Below the pieces are notes generated by a model, which saw nothing but the letters and a program-made list of their open reading frames with translations, did no database searches and had not been told where the DNA came from. Positions 1 through 5,973 of a DNA stretch of 6,246 bases are shown here, piece after piece (positions within the stretch are counted from its first letter, which is position 1; each line of letters starts with the position of its first letter). The DNA is from Draconibacterium sp. Its GTDB lineage: Bacteria > Bacteroidota > Bacteroidia > Bacteroidales > Prolixibacteraceae. The translations under genes were made by a program, and so were the position numbers. The stretch is from contig WGCT01000510.1 of the NCBI GenBank assembly GCA_015493625.1, positions 1 through 6,246 of the forward strand, read 5' to 3'.

Positions 1-294
1 ATCCTCCAGACCAAAATCCAAAAAAACAAGGATTGAAACTCGAATTAGAAGTACAAGATGGAGAACGGAGACACACCTCCAGACCAAAATCCAAAAAAAC
101 AAGGATTGAAACTACTTTCGTGCCTCCGGTGTGCTTTCCGGTGTTTCACCTCCAGACCAAAATCCAAAAAAACAAGGATTGAAACTGTCATGTCAAAAGT
201 AAAAAACACAATCAAAGGGATCCTCCAGACCAAAATCCAAAAAAACAAGGATTGAAACTCGAATTAGAAGTACAAGATGGAGAACGGAGACACA
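1..294 (+). repeat. Duplicated CRISPR block: spacer 40-75 is identical to spacer 259-294
   Basis: Bases 1-75 are identical to bases 220-294: the last two bases of a spacer, a complete repeat and a complete 36-bp spacer. The offset is 219 bp, exactly three repeat-spacer units. Identity stops at the array end, where 332 onward differs from the spacer at 113-148. The two bases before the first repeat (AT) equal the last two of the spacer at 186-221, which fits the whole three-unit block having been duplicated in tandem. Recombination between identical repeats is the simplest cause; an assembly error in a short repetitive stretch is the main alternative. Confidence 0.93.
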
Positions 295-331
295 CCTCCA
301 GACCAAAATCCAAAAAAACAAGGATTGAAAC
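1..331 (+). CRISPR. CRISPR array, leader-distal end, 5 repeats and 4 spacers (runs off left edge)
   Basis: Five identical 37-bp repeats lie at 3-39, 76-112, 149-185, 222-258 and 295-331, separated by four 36-bp spacers (40-75, 113-148, 186-221, 259-294), a strict 73-bp period. Each repeat starts CCTCCAGACC, has an internal run of seven A, and ends GGATTGAAAC. The 3' ATTGAAAC is the classic 8-nt crRNA 5' handle of Cas6-processed type I and type III systems, so transcription is inferred left to right, with the leader off the left edge and 331 the trailer end. Inside the repeat, AATCC (repeat positions 13-17) can pair with GGATT (28-32), a weak 5-bp stem. All spacers start with T, so the repeat could be called as 38 bp, but the last copy is followed by A. 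Positions 1-2 are the tail of a further spacer. No cas gene is in view, so the subtype cannot be assigned. The terminal repeat shows no decay. Confidence 0.97.
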
Positions 332-368
332 AAAAATAGAAAGACCGAGAGAACACAGTTATTTTTAC

Positions 369-409
369 TGCCACAGATTAAAGATTTTACAATCTGGGAA
401 TCTGTGGCA
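369..409. repeat. Inverted repeat with perfect 11-bp arms
   Basis: The left arm TGCCACAGATT (369-379) is the exact reverse complement of AATCTGTGGCA (399-409). The 19-nt loop contains a second nested pair, AGATT (382-386) with AATCT (391-395), closing a 4-nt loop, so the RNA or single-stranded DNA could form a two-tier hairpin. There is no T-run on either side in either direction, which argues against an intrinsic terminator. CCACAGATT-type motifs occur as dispersed intergenic repeats in several bacterial genomes as far as I recall, so a dispersed palindromic repeat is a plausible reading, but one copy in one window cannot establish that. Confidence 0.75.
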
Positions 410-463
410 ATTAATATAAGCCCTGTTAATTCTTGAGATTTTTGTTGACAATCAGCATGATAT

Positions 464-484
464 AAAAACATCCCGAAGGTTTTT
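464..484 (-). terminator. Possible weak terminator after the glycosyltransferase gene
   Basis: Reading the minus strand just past the glycosyltransferase stop codon, five A (484-480) and CC are followed by a TTCG tetraloop, GG, a three-base ATG bulge and five T (468-464). This gives a small UUCG-capped hairpin whose lower stem is A-U only, ending in a U-run. The position is right for ending the ABC ATPase-glycosyltransferase transcript before it runs antisense into the CRISPR array, but the core stem has only two G-C pairs. Confidence 0.25.
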
Positions 485-486
485 CG

Positions 487-1491
487 TTATCCCATTAAAA
501 TAAAATCGGCGCCTTCAATATATTTTTTAGCCAGCAAAAACGCTTTAATTTCTTCATCTGCCCCATAACTCGTTACCATCGACACAATAAAAATAGATCC
601 CTTATTTGGAATATCATTAAAATGAATGGTCTGTTTTTGCGTTGTTTTATTTTTTACAACATCAATATATCCGGTAATTTTCACACCCTCGTTTTCGAGT
701 AATTTTGCCCGTTGCCGAGTTTTCCGTCCGGCTCCCCAAACCCAAATATTAGGATGAAACGGATTGTTCTTCTCCGCCCATTTATAAAAATATTTCGCTT
801 TAATCTTAAAAAAAGCTTCGGTCGAGTAACGCTCGTCGGTGCGGGTAAGTCGCGTTGCACTATCGTGCCACTCGAGAAGCGGCTCGGGGATTTTTGCCAT
901 TTTTACTCCGGCAGCTAAAAACCGCAGTTGCATCTCGTAATCTTCAGGGAAATCGCCATCTCTATTCCCACCGTATTTTGTAAATAGCTCTTTTCTAAAA
1001 AAAATTGTCGGATTAATGAGAGGTATTTCAACAAAGCGGCTCAACGAAATGGCTTCAGGCGTATAAAACGAATTTACACGCGCCACAAACCGCTCGAAAC
1101 CTTTCGTGTTTTTATTGTGTGCAACATATTTTACATGGCAACCCACAACTCCTGTTTCCTGGTTATTTTGCAAATATTGCAGCTGTTTTTCGAGTCGCAT
1201 TGGCAGCGAAATATCATCGGCATCCATACGCGCAATAAAATCTCCTTGTGCATTTTCCAATCCGCAATTCATTGCATTTGCCACTCCCTGTTTTGGTTCG
1301 TTTATTAACCGAACGCGCAAATCTTTTGCAACAAGTTGTGTGGCCACCTTCAAACTGTTATCGGATGAATTGTTATTTACAAGCAACAATTCGAAATTGG
1401 CAAACGATTGATTTAAAATACTGTCTGCCGCTGCCTGCAATGTTTTTTCGGCATTAAAAAACGGTAAAACAACAGAAACCGCAACCCCCAT
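487..1491 (-). CDS. Family 2 glycosyltransferase with C-terminal Rossmann-like extension
   Basis: This 334-residue protein is a GT-A fold glycosyltransferase of the GT2 type, expected to move a sugar from a nucleotide-sugar donor onto a cell-surface glycan or lipid carrier at the cytoplasmic face. The N-terminus VSVVLPFFNAEKTLQAA (5-21) is the standard GT2 nucleotide-binding strand, MDADD at 89-93 carries the metal-binding DxD-type motif, and EDYEMQLR at 183-190 plus LLEWHD (205-210) match the acceptor-side and W-x-H region of this family. Residues about 249-334 are extra: WVWGAGRKTR (250-259) followed by ITGYID (272-277) looks like a glycine-rich beta-alpha-beta unit of a Rossmann-like fold. 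No membrane helix is seen. The start gives a normal GT2 N-terminus; there is no clear Shine-Dalgarno, as usual in Bacteroidota. It begins 11 nt after the ABC ATPase stop, so co-transcription is likely. Donor, acceptor and pathway cannot be read from the sequence. Confidence 0.92.
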   Translation of the reverse strand: MGVAVSVVLPFFNAEKTLQAAADSILNQSFANFELLLVNNNSSDNSLKVATQLVAKDLRVRLINEPKQGVANAMNCGLENAQGDFIARMDADDISLPMRLEKQLQYLQNNQETGVVGCHVKYVAHNKNTKGFERFVARVNSFYTPEAISLSRFVEIPLINPTIFFRKELFTKYGGNRDGDFPEDYEMQLRFLAAGVKMAKIPEPLLEWHDSATRLTRTDERYSTEAFFKIKAKYFYKWAEKNNPFHPNIWVWGAGRKTRQRAKLLENEGVKITGYIDVVKNKTTQKQTIHFNDIPNKGSIFIVSMVTSYGADEEIKAFLLAKKYIEGADFILMG

Positions 1492-1502
1492 TTAAAATAG
1501 TT

Positions 1503-2411
1503 TTATTGTGTAAGATCCTGAAAAACATTTTCCAAATTCTGCTGTTTCTCGCGAAGCGTTAACAGTGTAAGATTATTTTCAACGGCAAAGTTAAAAATTG
1601 CCGGTCTGATATCGTCTTCAACTGCCGAGTCAATCTTCCAAATGCCATTTTCGAAGGTGGCATTTTCAACCCCATAAATCGTTAACATACGGTCGCGTGT
1701 TACAGGTTTATCGAACCCTGCCACAACAGTTTGCCGCCGGTTAATTGTTCTGCTTTTAAGCGTTTCTATTCCGCCGTCGGCAACAATTTCACCCTTTTTA
1801 ATTATAATTGCCCGGGTGCAAACAGCTTCCACTTCCTGCATAATATGCGACGAAAGAATAACGGTTTTCTCCCGTCCAACCTCCCTGATTAACTCGCGTA
1901 TCTCTTCCAGCTGATTGGGGTCGAGGCCCGTAGTAGGTTCATCGAAAATAAGTATCGACGGGTTATGAATAAGTGCCTGCGCCAACCCTACCCGCTGACG
2001 GTAACCTTTCGACAAGGCTCCTATTTTTTTATGCTGCTCGTCGCCCAGTCCGGTCAATTCAATCATCTCCGAAATGCGCTGCTTTTTATTTTTCAACCCA
2101 TAAAAACCGGCAGTAATCTCCAACGACTCTTTAATATATAAATCGGTATAAAGTGGGTTCTGCTCGGGCAGGTAACCAATTTTTTTCCTAATATCAATCG
2201 TATCGGTGGGTTCCATTTTTTTGTTATCAATAAAAACCTCACCCGTGTCGAAAGGCAAAAATCCGGTAATTATTTTCATTAATGTCGATTTTCCCGCTCC
2301 GTTTGGCCCCAACAAACCAACCAATTCGCCATTATTTATTCGAAAGCTCACATTATTTACCGCCTTTTGCTTCCCAAATAATTTCGTTATATTCCTCGTT
2401 TCTACACTCAT
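1503..2411 (-). CDS. gldA: ABC transporter ATP-binding protein, GldA-like
   Basis: This 302-residue protein is a complete ABC ATPase. Walker A is GPNGAGKST (35-43), the Q-loop glutamine is in LPEQ (81-84), the signature is LSKGYRQR (133-140), Walker B is ILIFDEP (153-159) with catalytic Glu158, the D-loop follows at TGLDP (161-165), and the switch histidine is in SSH (187-189). Residues about 215-302 form the C-terminal accessory domain found in the drug/polysaccharide-export group. Length, the N-terminal KLFGKQKAVNNVSF stretch and the ending LENVFQDLTQ resemble GldA, the ATPase that in Flavobacterium pairs with permease GldF and GldG for gliding motility. No permease is in view, so the partner must be encoded elsewhere; gldA is known to lie apart from gldFG in Flavobacterium. 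Non-gliding Bacteroidota also carry GldA-like proteins, so motility is not implied. It is the first gene of a probable two-gene unit and is divergent from ispG. Confidence 0.9.
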   Translation of the reverse strand: MSVETRNITKLFGKQKAVNNVSFRINNGELVGLLGPNGAGKSTLMKIITGFLPFDTGEVFIDNKKMEPTDTIDIRKKIGYLPEQNPLYTDLYIKESLEITAGFYGLKNKKQRISEMIELTGLGDEQHKKIGALSKGYRQRVGLAQALIHNPSILIFDEPTTGLDPNQLEEIRELIREVGREKTVILSSHIMQEVEAVCTRAIIIKKGEIVADGGIETLKSRTINRRQTVVAGFDKPVTRDRMLTIYGVENATFENGIWKIDSAVEDDIRPAIFNFAVENNLTLLTLREKQQNLENVFQDLTQ

Positions 2412-2428
2412 ACATTTATTATTAAAAA

Positions 2429-2458
2429 CAAAAATACTCTATTCTTTTTATTTTGAAA
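2429..2458 (-). promoter_or_regulatory. Putative Bacteroidota-type promoter for the ABC ATPase gene
   Basis: On the minus strand TATTTTTG (2436-2429) fits the Bacteroidota -7 consensus TAnnTTTG, and TTTC (2458-2455) lies 18 nt upstream as a one-mismatch version of the -33 TTTG element. Transcription would begin a few bases before the ATG at 2411, giving a very short leader with no Shine-Dalgarno. The region is AT-rich, so chance matches are possible. Confidence 0.45.
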
Positions 2459-2467
2459 GCATTAGTG

Positions 2468-2475
2468 TAAATTTG
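2468..2475 (+). promoter_or_regulatory. Putative -7 promoter element for ispG
   Basis: TAAATTTG matches the Bacteroidota TAnnTTTG -7 box exactly and ends 25 nt before the ispG start codon. No good TTTG -33 element is found at the usual spacing (a TTTG at 2452-2455 is too close). The box overlaps a 12-bp perfect palindrome, AATTTGCAAATT at 2470-2481, which could be an operator or chance. Confidence 0.45.
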
Positions 2476-2500
2476 CAAATTCGCATAAAAAACTATTTTA

Positions 2501-4357
2501 ATGGAAGATCGTCATTTTAATTACATAAAAGACTTAACAAAGTACGAAAGACAAGAAACGTGGGAAGTAAATATTGGTGGAGTTCCGGTTGGCGGAAACA
2601 ATCCGATTCGGATTCAGACCATGACCGATACCGACTCGAAAGATACCGAAGCAACTGTTGACCAGATAGAACGGGTAATAAGAGCCGGAGCCGATTATGT
2701 AAGAGTAACCGTTAAAGGTATTCACGATGCTGAAAATCTGAAAAACATAAAAAAGGAGCTGGTGGCTCGCGGGTTTAATACACCGCTAATTGGCGACATT
2801 CATTTCAACCCAAAACTTGCTGAGATTGCAGCAAAAAGCATTTCAAAAATTCGAATTAACCCGGGAAATTTCTACGATAAACGGGCTAAATTTCAAAATA
2901 AAATTTATTCAGATAAAGAGTACAAGGCTGAACTTGTAAAAATTGAAGAGCAGTTTATTCCATTTCTTAAACTGATGAAGAAAACCAAAACTGCCATTCG
3001 GATTGGTGCAAATCAGGGGTCACTTTCCGACCGGATTATGAGCCAGTTTGGAGATACTCCAACCGGCATTGCCGAGTCGGTAATGGAATTTTTAAGGATA
3101 TGCAAAAAGGTCGATTTTAAAGATGTTGTGGTTTCAATAAAATCGAGCAACACACGAGTTATGGTTTACACCGTTCGACTGTTAAACTATAAAATGCGCC
3201 TTGAGGATATGAAATTCCCCATTCATTTGGGTGTAACAGAAGCGGGCGAAGGCGAGGACGGAAGAATAAAATCGGCCGTTGGAATTGGTGCTCTTTTGGG
3301 CGATGGAATAGGAGACACAATTCGCATTTCGTTAACCGAAGCTCCTGTAAAAGAGATTCCTGTTGCTCAAAAACTGGTCAACCATTTCAGAAGTTACGAA
3401 TTTCACGAGCCCATTACAGCCCCGTTAATTGCACAAACAAACCCCTTTGAATACGAACGACGCGAAACCCGCCCCGTTTTAAATATGGGGGGCAAGCAGT
3501 TGCCGGTGGTGGTTGCCGACTTGGGCGACCACAGTTTACGCGAAATGATTCCGATTCGGGGAAAACTGGTTCCCGATTATTTTATGTCGGACAATGTAAT
3601 TATGGACATTGAAGGCGAAGAGTATCCTATTATTTCACTCGAAGAGTATCTGTTTGAAAGCACACGTTGGGGACGAATGAAATTTATTAGAACAAGCAAA
3701 CAGGAGTTCGACCGCTTTATGGATTTGCACCCCGAAATTATTACCAAACTAAAACAGACCCGGAAAACAGTTCTTGTTCTGGAAAGTTTTAATAAAAATC
3801 CGATGGCCGAATTACGCGCATTTTTTATGGCATTGGAAACACACATCTGGAAAGTACCTGTTATTTTACATCGCCGCTACGAAGAGAGTGTTCTCGAAGA
3901 CCTGCACATTAAAGCTTCAGCAGATTTGGGAGCTCTTTTTATTGACGGTTACGGCGACGGGATTTGCATATCGAACGACAGTGAGAACATTACTTTTACC
4001 GAATTAAAAGATTTAGACTTCGGCATTTTACAAGCCAGCCGCATGCGCGTTTCGAAAACCGAATTCATATCGTGCCCCGGTTGCGGACGTACTCTGTTTG
4101 AATTACGCGAGGTTACCTTGAAAATTAAAGAGCACTTTAAACATCTCGACCATTTGAAGATTGGAATTATGGGCTGCGTTGTGAATGGCCCGGGCGAAAT
4201 GGGCGATGTTGATTATGGCTTTGTTGGAACAAGTACCGATAAAGTTAGTTTATACAAAGGGCTTAAACCCGTAAAACGAAATATTATTTTCGAAAATGCC
4301 GTGGAAGAACTGGAGCAGATTATCCGCGAAAATGGCGACTGGAAAGACCCGGAATAA
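2501..4357 (+). CDS. ispG: 4-hydroxy-3-methylbut-2-enyl-diphosphate synthase (IspG/GcpE), long form
   Basis: IspG is the penultimate enzyme of the MEP isoprenoid pathway: an iron-sulfur protein that reductively opens 2-C-methyl-D-erythritol 2,4-cyclodiphosphate to HMBPP in the cytoplasm, fed electrons by ferredoxin or flavodoxin. The 618 residues follow the three-domain long form known from Bacteroidota, Chlamydiae and plants rather than the roughly 370-residue E. coli form. A TIM-barrel spans about 20-290 (for example GGNNPIRIQTMTDTD at 31-45, KIRINPGN at 116-123, IRIGANQGSLS at 167-177, HLGVTEAGEGEDGR at 242-255), then an insertion domain of about 300-510, then the cluster domain. The [4Fe-4S] ligands are Cys525, Cys528 (SCPGCGR) and Cys559 (MGCVVNGPGE), with Glu566 as the expected fourth ligand; all are intact. 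The start is the first ATG of the frame after a promoter-like box; no Shine-Dalgarno is seen. It is monocistronic, bounded by a divergent gene and a strong terminator. Confidence 0.98.
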   Translation: MEDRHFNYIKDLTKYERQETWEVNIGGVPVGGNNPIRIQTMTDTDSKDTEATVDQIERVIRAGADYVRVTVKGIHDAENLKNIKKELVARGFNTPLIGDIHFNPKLAEIAAKSISKIRINPGNFYDKRAKFQNKIYSDKEYKAELVKIEEQFIPFLKLMKKTKTAIRIGANQGSLSDRIMSQFGDTPTGIAESVMEFLRICKKVDFKDVVVSIKSSNTRVMVYTVRLLNYKMRLEDMKFPIHLGVTEAGEGEDGRIKSAVGIGALLGDGIGDTIRISLTEAPVKEIPVAQKLVNHFRSYEFHEPITAPLIAQTNPFEYERRETRPVLNMGGKQLPVVVADLGDHSLREMIPIRGKLVPDYFMSDNVIMDIEGEEYPIISLEEYLFESTRWGRMKFIRTSKQEFDRFMDLHPEIITKLKQTRKTVLVLESFNKNPMAELRAFFMALETHIWKVPVILHRRYEESVLEDLHIKASADLGALFIDGYGDGICISNDSENITFTELKDLDFGILQASRMRVSKTEFISCPGCGRTLFELREVTLKIKEHFKHLDHLKIGIMGCVVNGPGEMGDVDYGFVGTSTDKVSLYKGLKPVKRNIIFENAVEELEQIIRENGDWKDPE

Positions 4358-4378
4358 GAATAAATCTAGATTATCGAG

Positions 4379-4419
4379 AAACAGGGCTGTCTCATTGTTG
4401 AGACGGCCCTGTTTTTTTT
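4379..4419 (+). terminator. Strong intrinsic terminator of ispG, possibly bidirectional
   Basis: A 14-bp stem (4381-4394 with 4399-4412) contains one G-U wobble in the plus-strand RNA and closes a TTGT loop. It is followed by a run of T to 4419, and flanking A residues at 4379-4380 can extend the stem into that run. It starts 21 nt after the ispG stop. On the minus strand the same hairpin is followed only by TTTCTC, so it may also stop the convergent BI-1 family gene, though less efficiently. Confidence 0.93.
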
Positions 4420-4435
4420 ATCAGTTAACTGCCTA

Positions 4436-5206
4436 TCAGTTTCGGCTCGACAGTTTCGAAAGAAGTCGTAAGATTTCGAGATAGAGCCAGATTAATGTTA
4501 CCATCAACCCGAAAGCACCGTACCACTCCATATATTTTGGAGCGCCCGAGCCTGCGGCTCTTTCAATAAACGAAAAATCGAGGACCAGATTTAACGCAGC
4601 AATGGCAACCACAACCAAACTAAAGCCGATGCTCAAGTTACTGTTTCCATATAAGATACCCATGGGTGCGCCAAACATACTACCAATAAAACTCACCAAA
4701 TAAACCAATGCAATTCCGGCAGTGGCAGCAAAAATCCCCATTGTAAGTTTTTGCGTAACTTTTATTATTCCCGACCTGTATAAAAACAGCATGGAAAAAA
4801 ACACGGCAAGTGTTAATGCCACGGCACGCATTACAACTCCGGGATACATCATTTCGAACATGGCCGACAAGCCCCCCAAGAGCAGCCCTTCAAAAGCAGC
4901 ATAAATTGGTGCCGATATTGCAGAACTCTGCGGTTTAAAAACAGTTACCAAAGCTGTTATCAGTCCACCTATTCCGCCAATAACAAGCCACGGCAAAACA
5001 GCAGCACTTCCCGCTTCCGGATTAATAGCAATGGCATCAAAAAACTTATTCCAGGTAAAAATAGCACCGGCAACAACAATAAGCAACATTAATGCAGTCT
5101 TGTTTATAGTACCGTTTATCGTCATTACTTCGGTAGAAAAACCAACCTCTTTATTAAAAGCTTTCTCTTTTAATACCGGATTTGAAGATCTTGTAATATT
5201 CATCAT
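4436..5206 (-). CDS. Bax inhibitor-1/YccA family integral membrane protein
   Basis: This 256-residue protein belongs to the Bax inhibitor-1 (TMBIM)/YccA superfamily, in the bacterial subgroup that starts with an SSNPVL motif (7-12 here). Seven hydrophobic segments are visible at about 37-52, 70-90, 98-118, 124-143, 155-175, 191-213 and 227-250, placing it in the inner membrane. The signature regions ALNLVLDFSFIERA (204-217) and KYMEWYGAFGLMVTLIWLYLEILRLL (224-249) are intact. Asp210 and Glu244 are acidic residues in the last two membrane segments and could be the counterparts of the diaspartyl pH/calcium sensor of Bacillus YetJ; that equivalence is inferred. Known relatives act as pH-gated calcium leak channels or modulate the FtsH protease, but the role here is unknown. 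Two adjacent ATG codons (5204-5206 and 5201-5203) could start translation. It lies 80 nt downstream of the DUF4494-type gene on the same strand. Confidence 0.93.
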   Translation of the reverse strand: MMNITRSSNPVLKEKAFNKEVGFSTEVMTINGTINKTALMLLIVVAGAIFTWNKFFDAIAINPEAGSAAVLPWLVIGGIGGLITALVTVFKPQSSAISAPIYAAFEGLLLGGLSAMFEMMYPGVVMRAVALTLAVFFSMLFLYRSGIIKVTQKLTMGIFAATAGIALVYLVSFIGSMFGAPMGILYGNSNLSIGFSLVVVAIAALNLVLDFSFIERAAGSGAPKYMEWYGAFGLMVTLIWLYLEILRLLSKLSSRN

Positions 5207-5257
5207 TTCTATTAATTTTTATAATTACTGACGACAACAATCAAATTCCTTACCAAC

Positions 5258-5285
5258 AAAATTCCCCTGACAGGATTGCAGGAAT
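5258..5285 (-). terminator. Possible weak terminator or attenuator after the DUF4494-type gene
   Basis: Starting two bases after the TAG stop, minus-strand ATTCC (5285-5281) pairs with GGAAT (5265-5261), and TG (5280-5279) with CA (5269-5268) across a two-G bulge, around a 9-nt loop. Three T follow directly. If functional it would partly separate transcription of this gene from the BI-1 family gene downstream; the short T-run makes this uncertain. Confidence 0.28.
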
Positions 5286-5286
5286 A

Positions 5287-5868
5287 CTATTCGTTTTCAG
5301 TCGCTTCAGAATCTGAGTCTTCCGCCTGTTTGTCCGTATTTTCTTCGAACGGATTCGTGCCTTCGGTGAAAATTGGGTTGTTCTCTTTTGTTTTATCAAC
5401 CGGAACAAAACCTTCTGGTGCGACAATTGACTCGCCGGGGACATACGGAAATACATCGACAATTGTACTTACAGCAATGGCAGTTACAACGTATGGAATT
5501 ACAAGATACGACAAACTCTCTTCGAGGCGTTTAAGTGCTTCGTTAATAGTGTCGGCCATAATTAAATAGTAGGTACGAAGCTTTTTCTCTTTACCTGCTT
5601 CTTCATCAACAGTAACCAAATTTATGGTTACTTTATACCACCACTCGCCGTCGTCGTATTGAAAAATTTCGGCAATTCGCGACTTTTTAATATCGATAAC
5701 GGAAAACTCGCCACCTTTAACAATTTCCTGCATTTTGTTAATCATGCGGGTTTCGGCATCGGTAAACGAAACGGCATCGAGTAAAAAGTTTTCGGCAACC
5801 ATTTGCTCGCTCCCACTTTCCGATACTTTCATGTATTTCACCTTACTTTCGAACCAGGTTTGCATCAT
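5287..5868 (-). CDS. DUF4494-type protein of unknown function with acidic C-terminal tail
   Basis: This 193-residue soluble protein appears to belong to the DUF4494 family, known to me only from Bacteroidota and without an assigned function. The recognisable features are the N-terminal WFESKVKYMKV (5-15), the central FLLDAVSFTDAETRM (28-42), GEFSVIDIKKSRIAEIF (53-69), WWYKVTINLVTVDEEAGKEKK (76-96), YYLIMADTINEALKRLEE (100-117) and STIVDVFPY (134-142). The core ends near 145; residues about 158-193 are a low-complexity tail rich in Glu, Asp, Asn and Thr that is probably disordered. No signal peptide, membrane segment or catalytic motif is seen. Tandem ATG codons (5866-5868 and 5863-5865) precede QTWFESK, and either could be used. 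An exact TAnnTTTG box lies 27 nt upstream. The family call rests on remembered motif similarity, not a profile search. Confidence 0.82.
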   Translation of the reverse strand: MMQTWFESKVKYMKVSESGSEQMVAENFLLDAVSFTDAETRMINKMQEIVKGGEFSVIDIKKSRIAEIFQYDDGEWWYKVTINLVTVDEEAGKEKKLRTYYLIMADTINEALKRLEESLSYLVIPYVVTAIAVSTIVDVFPYVPGESIVAPEGFVPVDKTKENNPIFTEGTNPFEENTDKQAEDSDSEATENE

Positions 5869-5894
5869 AGTTTATTTATTTTTTTATGAGCTCA

Positions 5895-5902
5895 CAAAAG
5901 TA
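5895..5902 (-). promoter_or_regulatory. Putative -7 promoter element for the DUF4494-type gene
   Basis: On the minus strand TACTTTTG matches TAnnTTTG exactly, 26 nt before the first ATG codon. A CTTG lies 15 nt upstream, closer than the usual -33 spacing, so only the -7 element is convincing. It sits in the 105-nt gap after the upstream beta-barrel-like gene, suggesting the DUF4494-type gene can be transcribed independently. Confidence 0.4.
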
Positions 5903-5973
5903 GTTTTCTTGAATAAACAAGTTTGTTTTTTGCTGAATTTATTCTGTAAACTTTTCAACAAAATCCGAAGTCT

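Larger units (their letters stand above)
332..486. other. Non-coding gap between CRISPR array and glycosyltransferase gene
   Basis: This AT-rich 155-bp stretch has no credible coding sequence; the one long minus-strand frame through it continues across the CRISPR repeats and is spurious. It holds a perfect inverted repeat at 369-409 and a weak terminator-like hairpin at 464-484, each listed separately. No degenerate CRISPR repeat remnant is visible after 331, and no cas-like fragment was recognised. Confidence 0.7.

Noticed and set aside
186..221. Spacer reading as a possible gene start (ATG followed by SKVKNTIKG), with open frames in the other spacers too
   Set aside because: Open frames in 36 bases are expected by chance, so this says nothing reliable about the protospacer source or about RNA targeting.
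445..466. TTGACA followed by TATAAA as a sigma-70 promoter
   Set aside because: The spacing is only about 10 bp instead of 16-18, the region is AT-rich, and Bacteroidota promoters use a different consensus.
45..471. Minus-strand open frames of 67 and 92 codons running through the array
   Set aside because: They are translations of the CRISPR repeats; the 73-bp period shifts frame each unit and keeps producing phrases such as ILVFLDFGLE. They have no start context and no spacer-independent content, and would be spurious hypothetical proteins.
1106..1457. Plus-strand open frames of 63-101 codons opposite the glycosyltransferase gene
   Set aside because: They are antisense shadows of a clearly conserved GT2 coding sequence, with no recognisable domain or promoter.
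2206..2520. Plus-strand 104-codon frame across the ABC ATPase start and the ispG promoter
   Set aside because: It overlaps the Walker A coding region in antisense and the start of ispG in another frame; its composition shows no protein-like motif.
5915..5928. Short palindrome AAACAA/TTGTTT followed by T as a plus-strand terminator
   Set aside because: The stem is almost entirely A-T with a 2-nt loop, and no plus-strand gene ends upstream of it.
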